From: JBBRGG01 sp038240875
Lineage (GTDB): Bacteria; Planctomycetota; Phycisphaerae; Phycisphaerales; UBA1924
Length of the DNA: 23,287 nt
NCBI GenBank assembly: GCA_038240875.1
Contig: JBBRGG010000017.1
Coordinates: 1 to 23,287 of the forward strand
Direction: 5' to 3'
The notes under the pieces are model-generated. The model did not search any database, had not been told where the DNA came from, and worked only from the letters and a program-made list of their open reading frames with translations. Shown in pieces: positions 8,254 through 15,848 of this stretch (position 1 is its first letter; each line of letters starts with the position of its first letter). A program made the translations under genes and the position numbers.

Positions 8254-9249
8254 CTACTCAACCCACCGGGCCGAGTAAATCTCGCCACTCTTGGGCTTTC
8301 CCTTTGGCGGCTTGATGTTGTACCGGGTCAGCCCGTCTCGAAGTTGCTCAACCATGATCCGATCGTGCTCGATTACCATAACATCCTCTACAACAAGATC
8401 TTGCGATCCTTCGAGCGACTCCGCAGCATCCAGCGCTTGCTCCTCAGCCGCTCGCAAACAATCCGCCGCCAGCAAAATCTCCGCATACTTTGCCGGCCCT
8501 TCCGAAGGCTCAACTCGCACAACACACCGCCAAAGCGTCGTCCCGATCTCCTTAGCATCATCATCCAAGTTCCGATCAGGGTCAATATTCAGCAACAGAT
8601 GCCAATCCAGCTTCAATGACTCAACAATCTCTTCAAAGCTCATCAGCTTCGGCGAACCTTCCGGCGCCAGCAAAATCCCACGATGCTCATGAGCCGCCGC
8701 ATCCGCGCCGGCGGGGTCTTCCATCGGCTCAACATGGAACGCCTTGAGCAACCGCTCGACTCGTTCCTTTAAATGTGGCTCAACCCGCATCGTCACGATC
8801 TTGTGCTCATCCACAAACAAATATGCAAACGGCTCCTCGCTCATCGCGCCAAAGCCTACCAGCCCGTCCTCAAAGAAAAAATCGTGGTACCGCCGCCACG
8901 CGTCCAAAATCCGGTCCTGCCCAACAAGGTCATACGAGATGTACGGATCAATTTCGCGATACGCATCCTGCCCAAGCAAATCCAAAATCGGATACGCCCG
9001 CTCCGGCACCATTGCTATCGCAAAGTGGCAAAACATCGCGATCCGGTTCGCAGGCAGCACAATGTCAAACACGTACCGATCCGGCCATTCTTCCCATTCA
9101 CCCTCATCATCATCCCCGTCGGCGGGCTCAAACTGCAACGTATAACCAGCCTTCGGAGTCATCGTCTCCACCGGGTACACGCCCAGCGGAAACACAAACC
9201 CATCGACGGTCGCCCTTTGAATCGAAGGATCAGCCTTGCAAGTACCCAT
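8254..9249 (-). CDS. Conserved-looking hypothetical protein, acidic, 331 residues
   Basis: I do not recognise the family. The protein is soluble-looking, rich in D/E, with no signal peptide or membrane segment. It has a very acidic patch early on (D-G-D-D-D-E-G-E-W-E-E-W, about 44-55). Mixed alpha/beta sequence follows, including R-I-A-M-F-C-H-F-A-I-A-M-V-P-E and two helical stretches in the C-terminal half. It ends in a basic K/P/G segment (P-P-K-G-K-P-K-S-G). Codon use matches the rest of the left half of the window, which supports it being real. It is divergent from coaX with only 56 bases between starts, so the two may share a promoter region. No Shine-Dalgarno precedes ATG 9249. Confidence 0.75.
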   Translation of the reverse strand: MGTCKADPSIQRATVDGFVFPLGVYPVETMTPKAGYTLQFEPADGDDDEGEWEEWPDRYVFDIVLPANRIAMFCHFAIAMVPERAYPILDLLGQDAYREIDPYISYDLVGQDRILDAWRRYHDFFFEDGLVGFGAMSEEPFAYLFVDEHKIVTMRVEPHLKERVERLLKAFHVEPMEDPAGADAAAHEHRGILLAPEGSPKLMSFEEIVESLKLDWHLLLNIDPDRNLDDDAKEIGTTLWRCVVRVEPSEGPAKYAEILLAADCLRAAEEQALDAAESLEGSQDLVVEDVMVIEHDRIMVEQLRDGLTRYNIKPPKGKPKSGEIYSARWVE

Positions 9250-9305
9250 TTGCCCACTGTAGTCGCCCGATCCAGTCGCGCGTGCGCCACGCGTACCCTT
9301 CCGTC

Positions 9306-10259
9306 ATGATGACCACAGGCCCATCCTTCCCCAAATCCAACGCCATCACCCTGCTCGCAGTCGCCGTTGGCAATACCCGAACCCGACTTGCTCGAATGCA
9401 AGGCCTTTCCCCCCATGGCGCAATCAGCATCGCTAACGATCAATCCGCCGAACTCGCTCGCGCTATCGATTCCCTCATGGCCGACGAACACACCGCCCCT
9501 GCCTTTGTCTCCTCCGTAAATCTCATTGCCGCTACCAAAGTCGAAGACGTTCTCGCCGAACGCCTCGGCGCTGATCGCGTCTTTCGCTTCGGTCGCGACG
9601 CCGCGATCCCTATGTCCACTTCTCTCGACGACGACACAACCGTCGGCCATGATCGCCTTCTCTCTTGCCTGGGCGCCTATGCAACCACAGGCGATGCCAC
9701 CATCGTCATCGACGCTGGCACTTGCGTCACCATCGACTTCATCGATGGCACCGGGGTGTTCCATGGCGGCGCCATCGCCCCGGGCCTCGCAATGATGCTG
9801 AATGCCATGCACCAAGGCACCGCCGCCCTTCCTCACGTCGAAGTCAAACTTCCCGACCCCGCTCGCGGTTCCTTCGGCCGCGACACCGCCCACGCCATGC
9901 AACTCGGCGTCTTTGGCATGGTTCGCGGAGCCGCTCGATACCTCGCAGAGCTCTACGCCGACGCATACGCCGCTTACCCACGCATCGCCGCCACCGGAGG
10001 CGACGCCGAAGCCCTCTTTACCAACGACGATCTCGTCGAACGCATCGACCCAAACCTTCAACTTGTGGGCATCGCACACGCCGCCGCCTTGAACGTCCAA
10101 CGCGAAGAAGCTGGCGACTCTTCAGACGACGATAATGACGATGGCGAAGCAAACCCCATGCGCCTAGGCCGTGCCAATCGCCTGCTTGGTACAGAAATAG
10201 ACGACGCCGATGGCGACGCCGATCCAGAAAGCAAACCCGACCCCGACGACGATCTTTAA
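9306..10259 (+). CDS. coaX: Type III pantothenate kinase (CoaX family), variant first motif
   Basis: CoaX phosphorylates pantothenate, the first step of coenzyme A synthesis, in the cytosol. In the 317-residue protein I see V-G-N-T-R-T (21-26), G-H-D-R (114-117), I-D-A-G-T-C-V-T-I-D (135-144), G-G-A-I-A-P-G (154-160) and A-T-G-G-D-A (229-234), all in family order. Position 20 is alanine (codon GCC at 9363) where the family normally has the aspartate of D-x-G-N-T, so activity is uncertain. After about residue 267 there is a ~50-residue acidic, D-rich tail not typical of CoaX. The frame stays open far upstream, but that part is antisense to the neighbouring gene; ATG 9306 (or 9309) fits the family N-terminus. 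The next gene starts 22 bases after the stop, suggesting an operon. Confidence 0.88.
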   Translation: MMTTGPSFPKSNAITLLAVAVGNTRTRLARMQGLSPHGAISIANDQSAELARAIDSLMADEHTAPAFVSSVNLIAATKVEDVLAERLGADRVFRFGRDAAIPMSTSLDDDTTVGHDRLLSCLGAYATTGDATIVIDAGTCVTIDFIDGTGVFHGGAIAPGLAMMLNAMHQGTAALPHVEVKLPDPARGSFGRDTAHAMQLGVFGMVRGAARYLAELYADAYAAYPRIAATGGDAEALFTNDDLVERIDPNLQLVGIAHAAALNVQREEAGDSSDDDNDDGEANPMRLGRANRLLGTEIDDADGDADPESKPDPDDDL

Positions 10260-10281
10260 TCTCGTGACTATCCACTCGCCC

Positions 10282-11466
10282 ATGGTCTATTGGTCACGCG
10301 CTACGCCCGCAGCCCAAGGCGGAAAGTCAGCAAGCGGCGCCATCGGTGCAATCACGCTTCGTGGCCAAACGCCCAACGCGCTTGAACACGCATACTCCCA
10401 AATAGTGGGCACGCCAACTTCATCAAGTCAACAAAAATCGCCACTCCCAATTGGCTCGGTTCGCGTAGTTACGCTCCGCGACAACGACACAAACACGCCA
10501 ATTGATCGCGTCGTCATTGCCCGCTGGTGTGCGCACTTCGCGTGCATCATGCCCCATGGCGGATCCATGGTTATGCACGCAATAGAGTCCTTCCTATCAC
10601 GGCTCGGCTTCTTTCCTGAACCTTCGCCCATCACTAATTCCAATTGGCTCGCGCAATATCCCGAAGCCGCTGACATCTATGAAGCTCGTGCGCTCTACAC
10701 GCTGACACACGCCGCGAGCGCACGCGCAATTGACCTAATCCTCGACCAGCCTCGCCGCTGGCGCGAGCACGAACTAGGCCAGTTAAATCATTCTGATCAT
10801 GTACTTGAAGTAGATTCCGAAGTTTCTTCACACCTTCGCCGTCTTATCCATCCCGGCCTTATCGTGGCGGTGGGTGCCTCAAACATCGGCAAAAGCAGCC
10901 TCTTAAACGCTCTAGCTGGTCGAGATGCGGCGATCGTCGCCGACCAACCCGGCACCACCCGCGACCACGTCGGCGTCCTCCTCAACCTTGCTGGCATCAC
11001 CGCTCGATTTTTCGACACGCCAGGCGTGCGCGACGACGCCAGCGAAATCGAGAAAGACGCAATCGAGATCGCTCTCGCTGTCGCTCGTTCTGCCGACGTC
11101 TTGCTCATCTGCGAAGATTCGGCAAGCAATCATGTAGCAAATCAACTCTCGCCTTCCCAAGCACTGGCCACGTTCGTGCGCACAATCAAGGCCATTAGTG
11201 ATTCGTCTTCGTCTAGTTCGTCTTCGCCTCATGCGTCCTCTCCTAAAGTCGTCCGCGTCGCATTACGAAGCGACTTAGCCACGCAGGCGTTAATTGATAC
11301 GCAATGTTCTGATAGTCCTGGTTCGTGCGCACACCCCGAGTCAGCAATCTTCGTGAGTAGCAAAACCGGTGCCGGGCTCGAACTCTTGGTTGCCCGGATC
11401 GCTCACGAACTCGTTCCAGAATCTGCCTTCAACGATCCTAGGGCTTGGCGATTCTGGGACTGCTGA
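10282..11466 (+). CDS. Degenerate MnmE/TrmE-like GTPase
   Basis: MnmE with MnmG modifies the wobble uridine of certain tRNAs. This 394-residue relative keeps the TrmE N-terminal fold pattern (A-T-P-A...G-A-I-G-A-I-T-L-R-G near 7-28; P-H-G-G near 91-94) and a G domain: G1 G-A-S-N-I-G-K-S-S (198-206), G2 P-G-T-T-R-D (223-228), G3 D-T-P-G (245-248), G5-like S-S-K-T-G (359-363). The G4 position reads A-L-R-S-D-L instead of N-K-x-D. A poly-serine run (about 307-316) sits inside the G domain. The protein ends in F-W-D-C with no C-terminal helical domain and no C-[IL]-G-K motif, so tRNA-modifying chemistry is probably lost. I chose ATG 10282; GTG 10264 is also in frame, and longer starts overlap coaX. 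Confidence 0.82.
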   Translation: MVYWSRATPAAQGGKSASGAIGAITLRGQTPNALEHAYSQIVGTPTSSSQQKSPLPIGSVRVVTLRDNDTNTPIDRVVIARWCAHFACIMPHGGSMVMHAIESFLSRLGFFPEPSPITNSNWLAQYPEAADIYEARALYTLTHAASARAIDLILDQPRRWREHELGQLNHSDHVLEVDSEVSSHLRRLIHPGLIVAVGASNIGKSSLLNALAGRDAAIVADQPGTTRDHVGVLLNLAGITARFFDTPGVRDDASEIEKDAIEIALAVARSADVLLICEDSASNHVANQLSPSQALATFVRTIKAISDSSSSSSSSPHASSPKVVRVALRSDLATQALIDTQCSDSPGSCAHPESAIFVSSKTGAGLELLVARIAHELVPESAFNDPRAWRFWDC

Positions 11467-11539
11467 GGTGTTGGCATTCCCGCAATCACCTAAGTTCTAG
11501 ACCAGCCTTCTGTCTCTATTCGCGCTATTCTTCTCGACT

Positions 11540-12463
11540 ATGGACGAACGCCAGAAACAAATCCGCGAACAAGCAGGCCTTACCGAATCACGGCTCAACC
11601 AGGATTTCATCGACTTTCTGCGCAAGTTCTCGACCCCGGTCTTGCTCTTGGTAACCGTCGCAGCCTTTGGCTACTTCGGCTACCAGCATTATAAGAAGCG
11701 AGCCGAAACCAAAATCAACGCCGGTTTCGCCGAGCTTGATTCCGCGTCACGAGGCGAGGCCAGCCCCGATGCCCTCGTCGCCGTCGCCGATCAACATGGC
11801 AGCGCAGCTTCAGTTTCTTCCCTGGCCCGCCTGAAAGCCGCGGAATCCTATCTTCAATCCGTTCTTCGTGGCATCAAGCCTGGTACCTCTGTTTCGGCAG
11901 ATGGCACGCTCGCCTCTCCCGACGATGCTCTCTCCCCCGAAGATCGCTCCGCGATGCTCGAAAAGGCAAAGAATCTCTTCGATCAAGTGATCGCGGACAA
12001 TGCCGAGGCACGCTTTGCGCCTCTGCGGCTTAACGCTCGCTGGGGCTTGGCAACAATCGCCGAATGCAAAGCAGATTTCGATGGCGCGGTTGTGATCTAC
12101 GCTGTGATCCAGACCGAGTCCAAAGCCGCAGGGTACGAGAAGCAAGCTGAACTCGCCAAGGCCCGGGCCGATGGAATGAGCGTGCTTAGGGCTGCCGCCC
12201 CGCTTGTGTCCAAGTCTGAATTGCCAGTGGTTCCAAGCGCCTTTGTGCCAGGCAGCGAACCTGTGCTTCCTGCAATGCCCGAAATGCCCGAAATGCCAAC
12301 TGTGCCGACCTTGCCCGGCCCACAAGCCCCCACAGGCCCTCAGCCCGTTGGCATCGAGCCAGTTGCCCCGCCCACGACCGAGGCCCAGCCTGTTACGCCA
12401 CCTGTCATTCCTCCAACTACTCCTCCAACTACACCTCCAGATGCGACTCCAGCGAATCCGTAA
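11540..12463 (+). CDS. Single-TM protein with TPR-like periplasmic domain and Pro-rich tail (YfgM-like architecture)
   Basis: The 307-residue protein has a short charged cytosolic N-terminus and one membrane helix at about 33-48 (P-V-L-L-L-V-T-V-A-A-F-G-Y-F-G-Y), followed by Y-K-K-R. Helical, alanine-rich sequence to about 225 looks like degenerate TPR units (A-E-S-Y-L-Q-S-V; A-R-F-A-P-L-R-L-N-A-R-W-G-L-A). From about 230 to the end it is P/T/V-rich low complexity (MPEMPEMP, then PPTTPPTTPP). The order of elements resembles the SecYEG-associated YfgM family; that is architecture, not clear homology. It sits 73 bases after the MnmE-like gene and 94 before the pseudouridine synthase, same strand. 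No Shine-Dalgarno is visible. Confidence 0.75.
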   Translation: MDERQKQIREQAGLTESRLNQDFIDFLRKFSTPVLLLVTVAAFGYFGYQHYKKRAETKINAGFAELDSASRGEASPDALVAVADQHGSAASVSSLARLKAAESYLQSVLRGIKPGTSVSADGTLASPDDALSPEDRSAMLEKAKNLFDQVIADNAEARFAPLRLNARWGLATIAECKADFDGAVVIYAVIQTESKAAGYEKQAELAKARADGMSVLRAAAPLVSKSELPVVPSAFVPGSEPVLPAMPEMPEMPTVPTLPGPQAPTGPQPVGIEPVAPPTTEAQPVTPPVIPPTTPPTTPPDATPANP

Positions 12464-12557
12464 CGCGATTAGTTGTACAGGCTGATTCAACAAGTCTCGC
12501 GTTCACAAACCCAATCTCAAACCCAATCTCAAACCGCAATCGAAATCAAGTGTTGGC

Positions 12558-13955
12558 ATGTCCAAAGCTTCGCGCGATCCATCTACAAATCGATCGTCGC
12601 GAAAGGACGCCAACAAAGCTCCCAGCGCCGCGTTAGCTCCTCTCGCACGTACCAAAGGCGTGCGCACCAACAGCGTCAATCTCGACGCCTCTGGCGATGG
12701 CGATATCGCGTCCAGTGGCGGGTTACTTCTTCCCGGTGGCAAGGTTTCCGAAGAAGCCTTGCGAGTCGCGTTGGAGAAAGCAGCCGAAAGTTCCAATGCT
12801 GATCCAAATGGCGATCCCAATCCTGACCAAGACGACGAAGGCCTTCGCCGCGTTCGCTTCGAGCTGCGCCGCGACCTGCAAAAACGCCTCGATAAATACC
12901 TGACCGATCGCATCGGGTTTCTCTCTCGTACCCAGCTTCAAAGGCTCATCGACGAAGGGGGCGTGCTGGTCAACAGCCGTACGCCCAAGGCGTCAACCGT
13001 CCTTCGCATCAACGACGTTGTCGAAGTAGTCATCCCCGCGCCGCCTCCTAAAAATGTGCAGCCAGAAGATATTCCTCTCGACGTGATGTTTGAGGATGAG
13101 CACCTGCTCGTCGTCAACAAACAGCCCGACATCATCGTTCACCCGGCTCGCGCCCACCTTAAAGGCACGATGCTCTCGGCGCTCGCTTACCACCTTCTCC
13201 ATAGGTCAAACGTCGGCGGCGCGCTCTCAACCGTGGGCGATGAGTTTGCCCGGCCAGGCGTGGTTCACCGTCTTGATCGGCATACTTCGGGGTGCATTAT
13301 TTTCGCCAAGCGCGATGAAGCACACTGGAAATTGGGGCGCCAATTTGAGCAGCGGACTGTCAATAAACGCTACCTCGCGCTGATCCATGGCCATTACGAA
13401 CCCAATCGCGATGTGATCGAGCTGCCCATCGGGCCACACCCGTCGCGCGAGAAGGGATATCGCGAGAAGTATGTAGTTCGCCATGATGAACTTGGTAAGC
13501 ACGCAACGACCATCGTGCACGTCCGCGAAAGATACACGCTCCCAGGCGTGTCGCACGACCCGAGCAACCCGCGCGAGCCGCACGCTGGGCTTCGGTATAG
13601 CTTGGTCGAGCTTGATCTCAAAACCGGCAGAACCCACCAGATCCGCGTGCACTTATCACACACTGGTTACCCGATCGTCGGCGACGACATGTATGGCGGC
13701 AAGCCCTACCCGGTAGGAACCAAAGCCGAAGATGCAATGCTTGCACGCCAAGCCCTTCACGCGTGCACCATCCACTTCCATCACCCGATGACCAACGCGC
13801 CCATGCGCTTTACCGCGCCTCTCCGAGGCGACATCGGCGCGGTAGTTGCGGATTTGCGCGCACGCGCCAAGGTTGAAGTGATCCAGTGCCAGTACGCGGA
13901 TCAATCTGGCCCTGCAATTGACTTGGCCAAGGCGATACGTACCGATGGCAAGTGA
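12558..13955 (+). CDS. RluA-family rRNA pseudouridine synthase (RluC/RluD-like) with S4 domain
   Basis: These enzymes isomerise uridines in rRNA. The 465-residue protein has an S4 RNA-binding domain at about 103-160 (L-Q-K-R-L-D-K-Y-L...S-R-T-Q-L-Q-R-L-I-D-E-G-G-V-L-V-N). The catalytic domain follows, with V-V-N-K-Q-P-D-I-I-V-H-P (185-196), the catalytic aspartate D240 in H-R-L-D-R-H-T-S-G (237-245), and K-T-G-R-T-H-Q-I-R-V-H-L-S-H near 354-367. The ~95-residue N-terminal stretch before S4 is polar low complexity and unusual for the family; it may be a disordered tail, or translation may start later. RluC and RluD both match this architecture, so I give no symbol. The start has little Shine-Dalgarno support. 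Confidence 0.92.
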   Translation: MSKASRDPSTNRSSRKDANKAPSAALAPLARTKGVRTNSVNLDASGDGDIASSGGLLLPGGKVSEEALRVALEKAAESSNADPNGDPNPDQDDEGLRRVRFELRRDLQKRLDKYLTDRIGFLSRTQLQRLIDEGGVLVNSRTPKASTVLRINDVVEVVIPAPPPKNVQPEDIPLDVMFEDEHLLVVNKQPDIIVHPARAHLKGTMLSALAYHLLHRSNVGGALSTVGDEFARPGVVHRLDRHTSGCIIFAKRDEAHWKLGRQFEQRTVNKRYLALIHGHYEPNRDVIELPIGPHPSREKGYREKYVVRHDELGKHATTIVHVRERYTLPGVSHDPSNPREPHAGLRYSLVELDLKTGRTHQIRVHLSHTGYPIVGDDMYGGKPYPVGTKAEDAMLARQALHACTIHFHHPMTNAPMRFTAPLRGDIGAVVADLRARAKVEVIQCQYADQSGPAIDLAKAIRTDGK

Positions 13956-14500
13956 TGCCTCATGGAAAGCGACAGCCTGACAGCAAGTGAAAGCAAGTGA
14001 GAGCGAAGCACAACTGAAATTGCACTGGCGTGCCTAGCCTTGGGCATGAAGGCAGTGATCATCAACAAACAAGGTTCGCCGGTAACTCCTAATGTCGCGG
14101 TCGTCACCGACTTTGCCGACTGTGGCGACCCGGCCCTAGGTCAAGTTCGCTTGAAAACTCTCACAAGCGCCTTCAACCACATGGACCTATGGGTGGGAAA
14201 GGGCATTCCCGGGGTCGATATCTCGTATCCACACATCGGCGGATGCGACGCCTGCTGCGTGGTCGAAGCTGTCGGCGATAGTGTTGATACATCATGGGTA
14301 GGCAAGCGCGTGATCGTAAACGCGGCACAGCCCGTGCCTCTGAGTGCCAAGCCTTCGGACCCGAGTGGGCACTCGCTCGCGCCAGATTATCGCTTGATTG
14401 GTGAGCACTCCAAGGGAATGCACCGCGAGGCGTTTTTGGCACCAGCGCAAAGCCTTGCAGATATTGGAGATAGCGACCCGGTGCACGCTGCAGCGTTTGG
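13200..14500. other. GC-skew sign change (candidate replication-strand switch)
   Basis: By hand count of 60-base lines, the plus strand has C well above G before this zone (841-900: 11 G, 22 C; 8521-8580: 10 G, 22 C) and G well above C after it (16561-16620: 30 G, 14 C; 21361-21420: 26 G, 7 C). The second and third examples are both inside minus-strand genes, so gene direction does not explain the change. Lines inside the zone are mixed. The negative-to-positive change along the plus strand is the sense expected at an origin in bacteria with G-rich leading strands. No dnaA, dnaN or DnaA-box cluster is present here. Confidence 0.6.
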
Positions 14501-15086
14501 TTTGTGTGCGCTGACGGCGTACTCGATGATGGTGACCAAGGCGGACTTAAAGCCTGGTGCGTTTGTATTGATTACCGGCATCGGCGGCGGCGTGGCGACA
14601 TCGGCGCTCGCGATTGCCAAGCACTTTCGCTGCCGAATTGCGGTGACAAGCCGCTCGGCGGACAAAGTGGCACAAGCCAAGGCACTTGGAGCGGAGTTTG
14701 GCGTCGTCGATGCAGGGCAGGATTGGTCCAAGGATGTGCGTACATGGAGTGCTAAACGTGGCGTCGATCTTGCGGTCGATTCGGCGGGGAAAGCCACGCA
14801 TCTCTCGTGCATCAAATCGCTTGCGCGGGGCGGTACATACGTGACGCCCGGGTGCACAAGCGGCCCGGACGCGACGACCGATCTCGCACGAATTTTTTGG
14901 AATCAATTGCGAATCATGGGTTCGACGATGGGGAGCAATGACGAGTTTAAGCAGGTCGCCGCATTGTTTCGGTCGAGAGCACTTTCGCCGGTGGTGGACA
15001 AGGTGTATCCGTGGGATCGAGCTGGCGAGGCGTATGCCAGATTGGAAGCATCGGAACAGTTTGGCAAGATCGTGCTGCAGTGGTGA
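14046..15086 (+). CDS. MDR-superfamily zinc-type/quinone-oxidoreductase-like dehydrogenase
   Basis: The 346-residue protein has the GroES-like N-terminal domain (S-A-F-N-H-M-D-L-W-V-G-K-G, about 41-53; G-G-C-D-A-C-C-V-V-E-A-V-G, 65-77). A Rossmann cofactor domain follows with G-I-G-G-G-V-A (178-184), T-S-R-S-A-D-K near 201-207 and A-K-A-L-G-A (211-216). The family reduces or oxidises alcohols, aldehydes or quinones with NAD(P)H; the substrate cannot be read. The four-cysteine structural zinc lobe of classical alcohol dehydrogenases is absent, which favours the quinone-oxidoreductase-like branch. A TTG at 14040 is in frame, but ATG 14046 gives the usual M-K-A-V start. It converges with a small minus-strand gene 14 bases beyond the stop. 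Confidence 0.88.
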   Translation: MKAVIINKQGSPVTPNVAVVTDFADCGDPALGQVRLKTLTSAFNHMDLWVGKGIPGVDISYPHIGGCDACCVVEAVGDSVDTSWVGKRVIVNAAQPVPLSAKPSDPSGHSLAPDYRLIGEHSKGMHREAFLAPAQSLADIGDSDPVHAAAFGLCALTAYSMMVTKADLKPGAFVLITGIGGGVATSALAIAKHFRCRIAVTSRSADKVAQAKALGAEFGVVDAGQDWSKDVRTWSAKRGVDLAVDSAGKATHLSCIKSLARGGTYVTPGCTSGPDATTDLARIFWNQLRIMGSTMGSNDEFKQVAALFRSRALSPVVDKVYPWDRAGEAYARLEASEQFGKIVLQW

Positions 15087-15100
15087 ATTGGGCGAGTTAA

Positions 15101-15481
15101 TCAAGACCAGTTGATCTGCCAGAGGTTATCTACGCGGGTGAGCGAGGCGAGTGGAACGCTGGCATCTGGGAGATTGGCGGGGCTGTCACTATAAATGCGT
15201 TCATCATCGCGATGGATTGTGATGGCGCGCGTGTGTGGCGAGTCCATGTGTGCCACGAGCTCGTGAGGGAGGTTTGTCGTGCGCGCGGTGTGATGAGTTG
15301 AAGTGGCCGGGTTTGTGCGCACGCCCACGGTAGATTGCAAGAGGTCTAGTTCATCGCGAGTAATGGTGAGCGTGATCGCGGGGACGCCTTGCTCGGCGAG
15401 GGTACCTGCGATGTGGATGGCGAGTTGCCAATTTGGGCTGAGGGAATTGGTGGAGAGGGTTGGTTGATTGCTATCTGGCAT
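15101..15481 (-). CDS. Hypothetical protein, 126 residues
   Basis: I do not recognise the family. From ATG 15481 the protein has a folded-looking core, N-W-Q-L-A-I-H-I-A-G-T-L-A-E-Q-G, then I-T-L-T-I-T-R-D-E-L-D-L-L-Q-S-T-V-G. A T/H/P-rich stretch follows, and it ends V-D-N-L-W-Q-I-N-W-S. The frame is open to 15646, but the extra N-terminus is rich in C/L/H/P and unlike the rest, so I prefer the later start. No ribosome site is visible, and G bias on the plus strand leaves this strand C-rich, so a chance frame is not excluded. It converges with the MDR dehydrogenase. Confidence 0.5.
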   Translation of the reverse strand: MPDSNQPTLSTNSLSPNWQLAIHIAGTLAEQGVPAITLTITRDELDLLQSTVGVRTNPATSTHHTARTTNLPHELVAHMDSPHTRAITIHRDDERIYSDSPANLPDASVPLASLTRVDNLWQINWS

Positions 15482-15848
15482 ACACAGTCCATACAGAATC
15501 TGGGGCGAAGTTGAATCGAGAAAGTAGGGATGAAGACAGACTCTTTGAGTGTGGATACCCAGGTTAGGACAAAGCCAACGAGATGTTGCTGGTAGCAAAT
15601 GGCACCAAGAAAGGCAGTAAAGAAGTAAGAAGGCATGAGGCATCAAGGCATCGAGGCATTGAAAGCAGAAAGGAAAAAATGCAAGGCCGATGGGGAAGAG
15701 GCGTGGCGCGAATCAAGAAAGCACATTGTTTGTGAAGCGATCATGGTGGCACGAAGACAGGTACAAAAGGAAGCATCAGGAACGAAGCGGTCCTGATGGC
15801 ACGTAAAGGCAAAGACCCAAGGCAAGTCAGACTTTGAATAAGAGTGAT
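15482..15848. other. Non-coding region with short repeats
   Basis: No convincing gene. It contains four copies of GGCAT spaced 7-8 bases (15632-15659, roughly GGCATCAA units). An imperfect 20-base direct repeat (15734-15753 and 15784-15803) matches at 17 of 20 positions. TGTGGATAC at 15550-15558 is one base off a DnaA-box consensus. A hairpin lies near the right end. A 60-codon frame on the minus strand looks like chance. Confidence 0.55.
15764..15798 (-). terminator. Possible terminator of the 418-residue membrane protein gene
   Basis: On the minus strand CATCAGGA and TCCTGATG form a perfect eight-pair stem with a nine-base loop (plus-strand 15774-15798). It is followed by C-T-T-C-C-T-T-T-T. 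It lies about 50 bases after the stop at 15849. The T tract is broken, so efficiency is doubtful. Confidence 0.45.

Noticed and set aside
8775..9305. N-terminal extension of the CoaX frame by 177 codons
   Set aside because: It is antisense to the 331-residue gene, P/R/S-rich and unlike CoaX. The family N-terminus begins near 9306.
9159..10100. 313-codon open frame on the minus strand opposite coaX
   Set aside because: G/A/D/V-rich shadow composition, typical of the antisense frame of a C-rich gene; the plus strand has all CoaX motifs.
15643..15825. 60-codon minus-strand frame
   Set aside because: C/F/S-rich, falls in repeat-containing non-coding DNA, no ribosome site.
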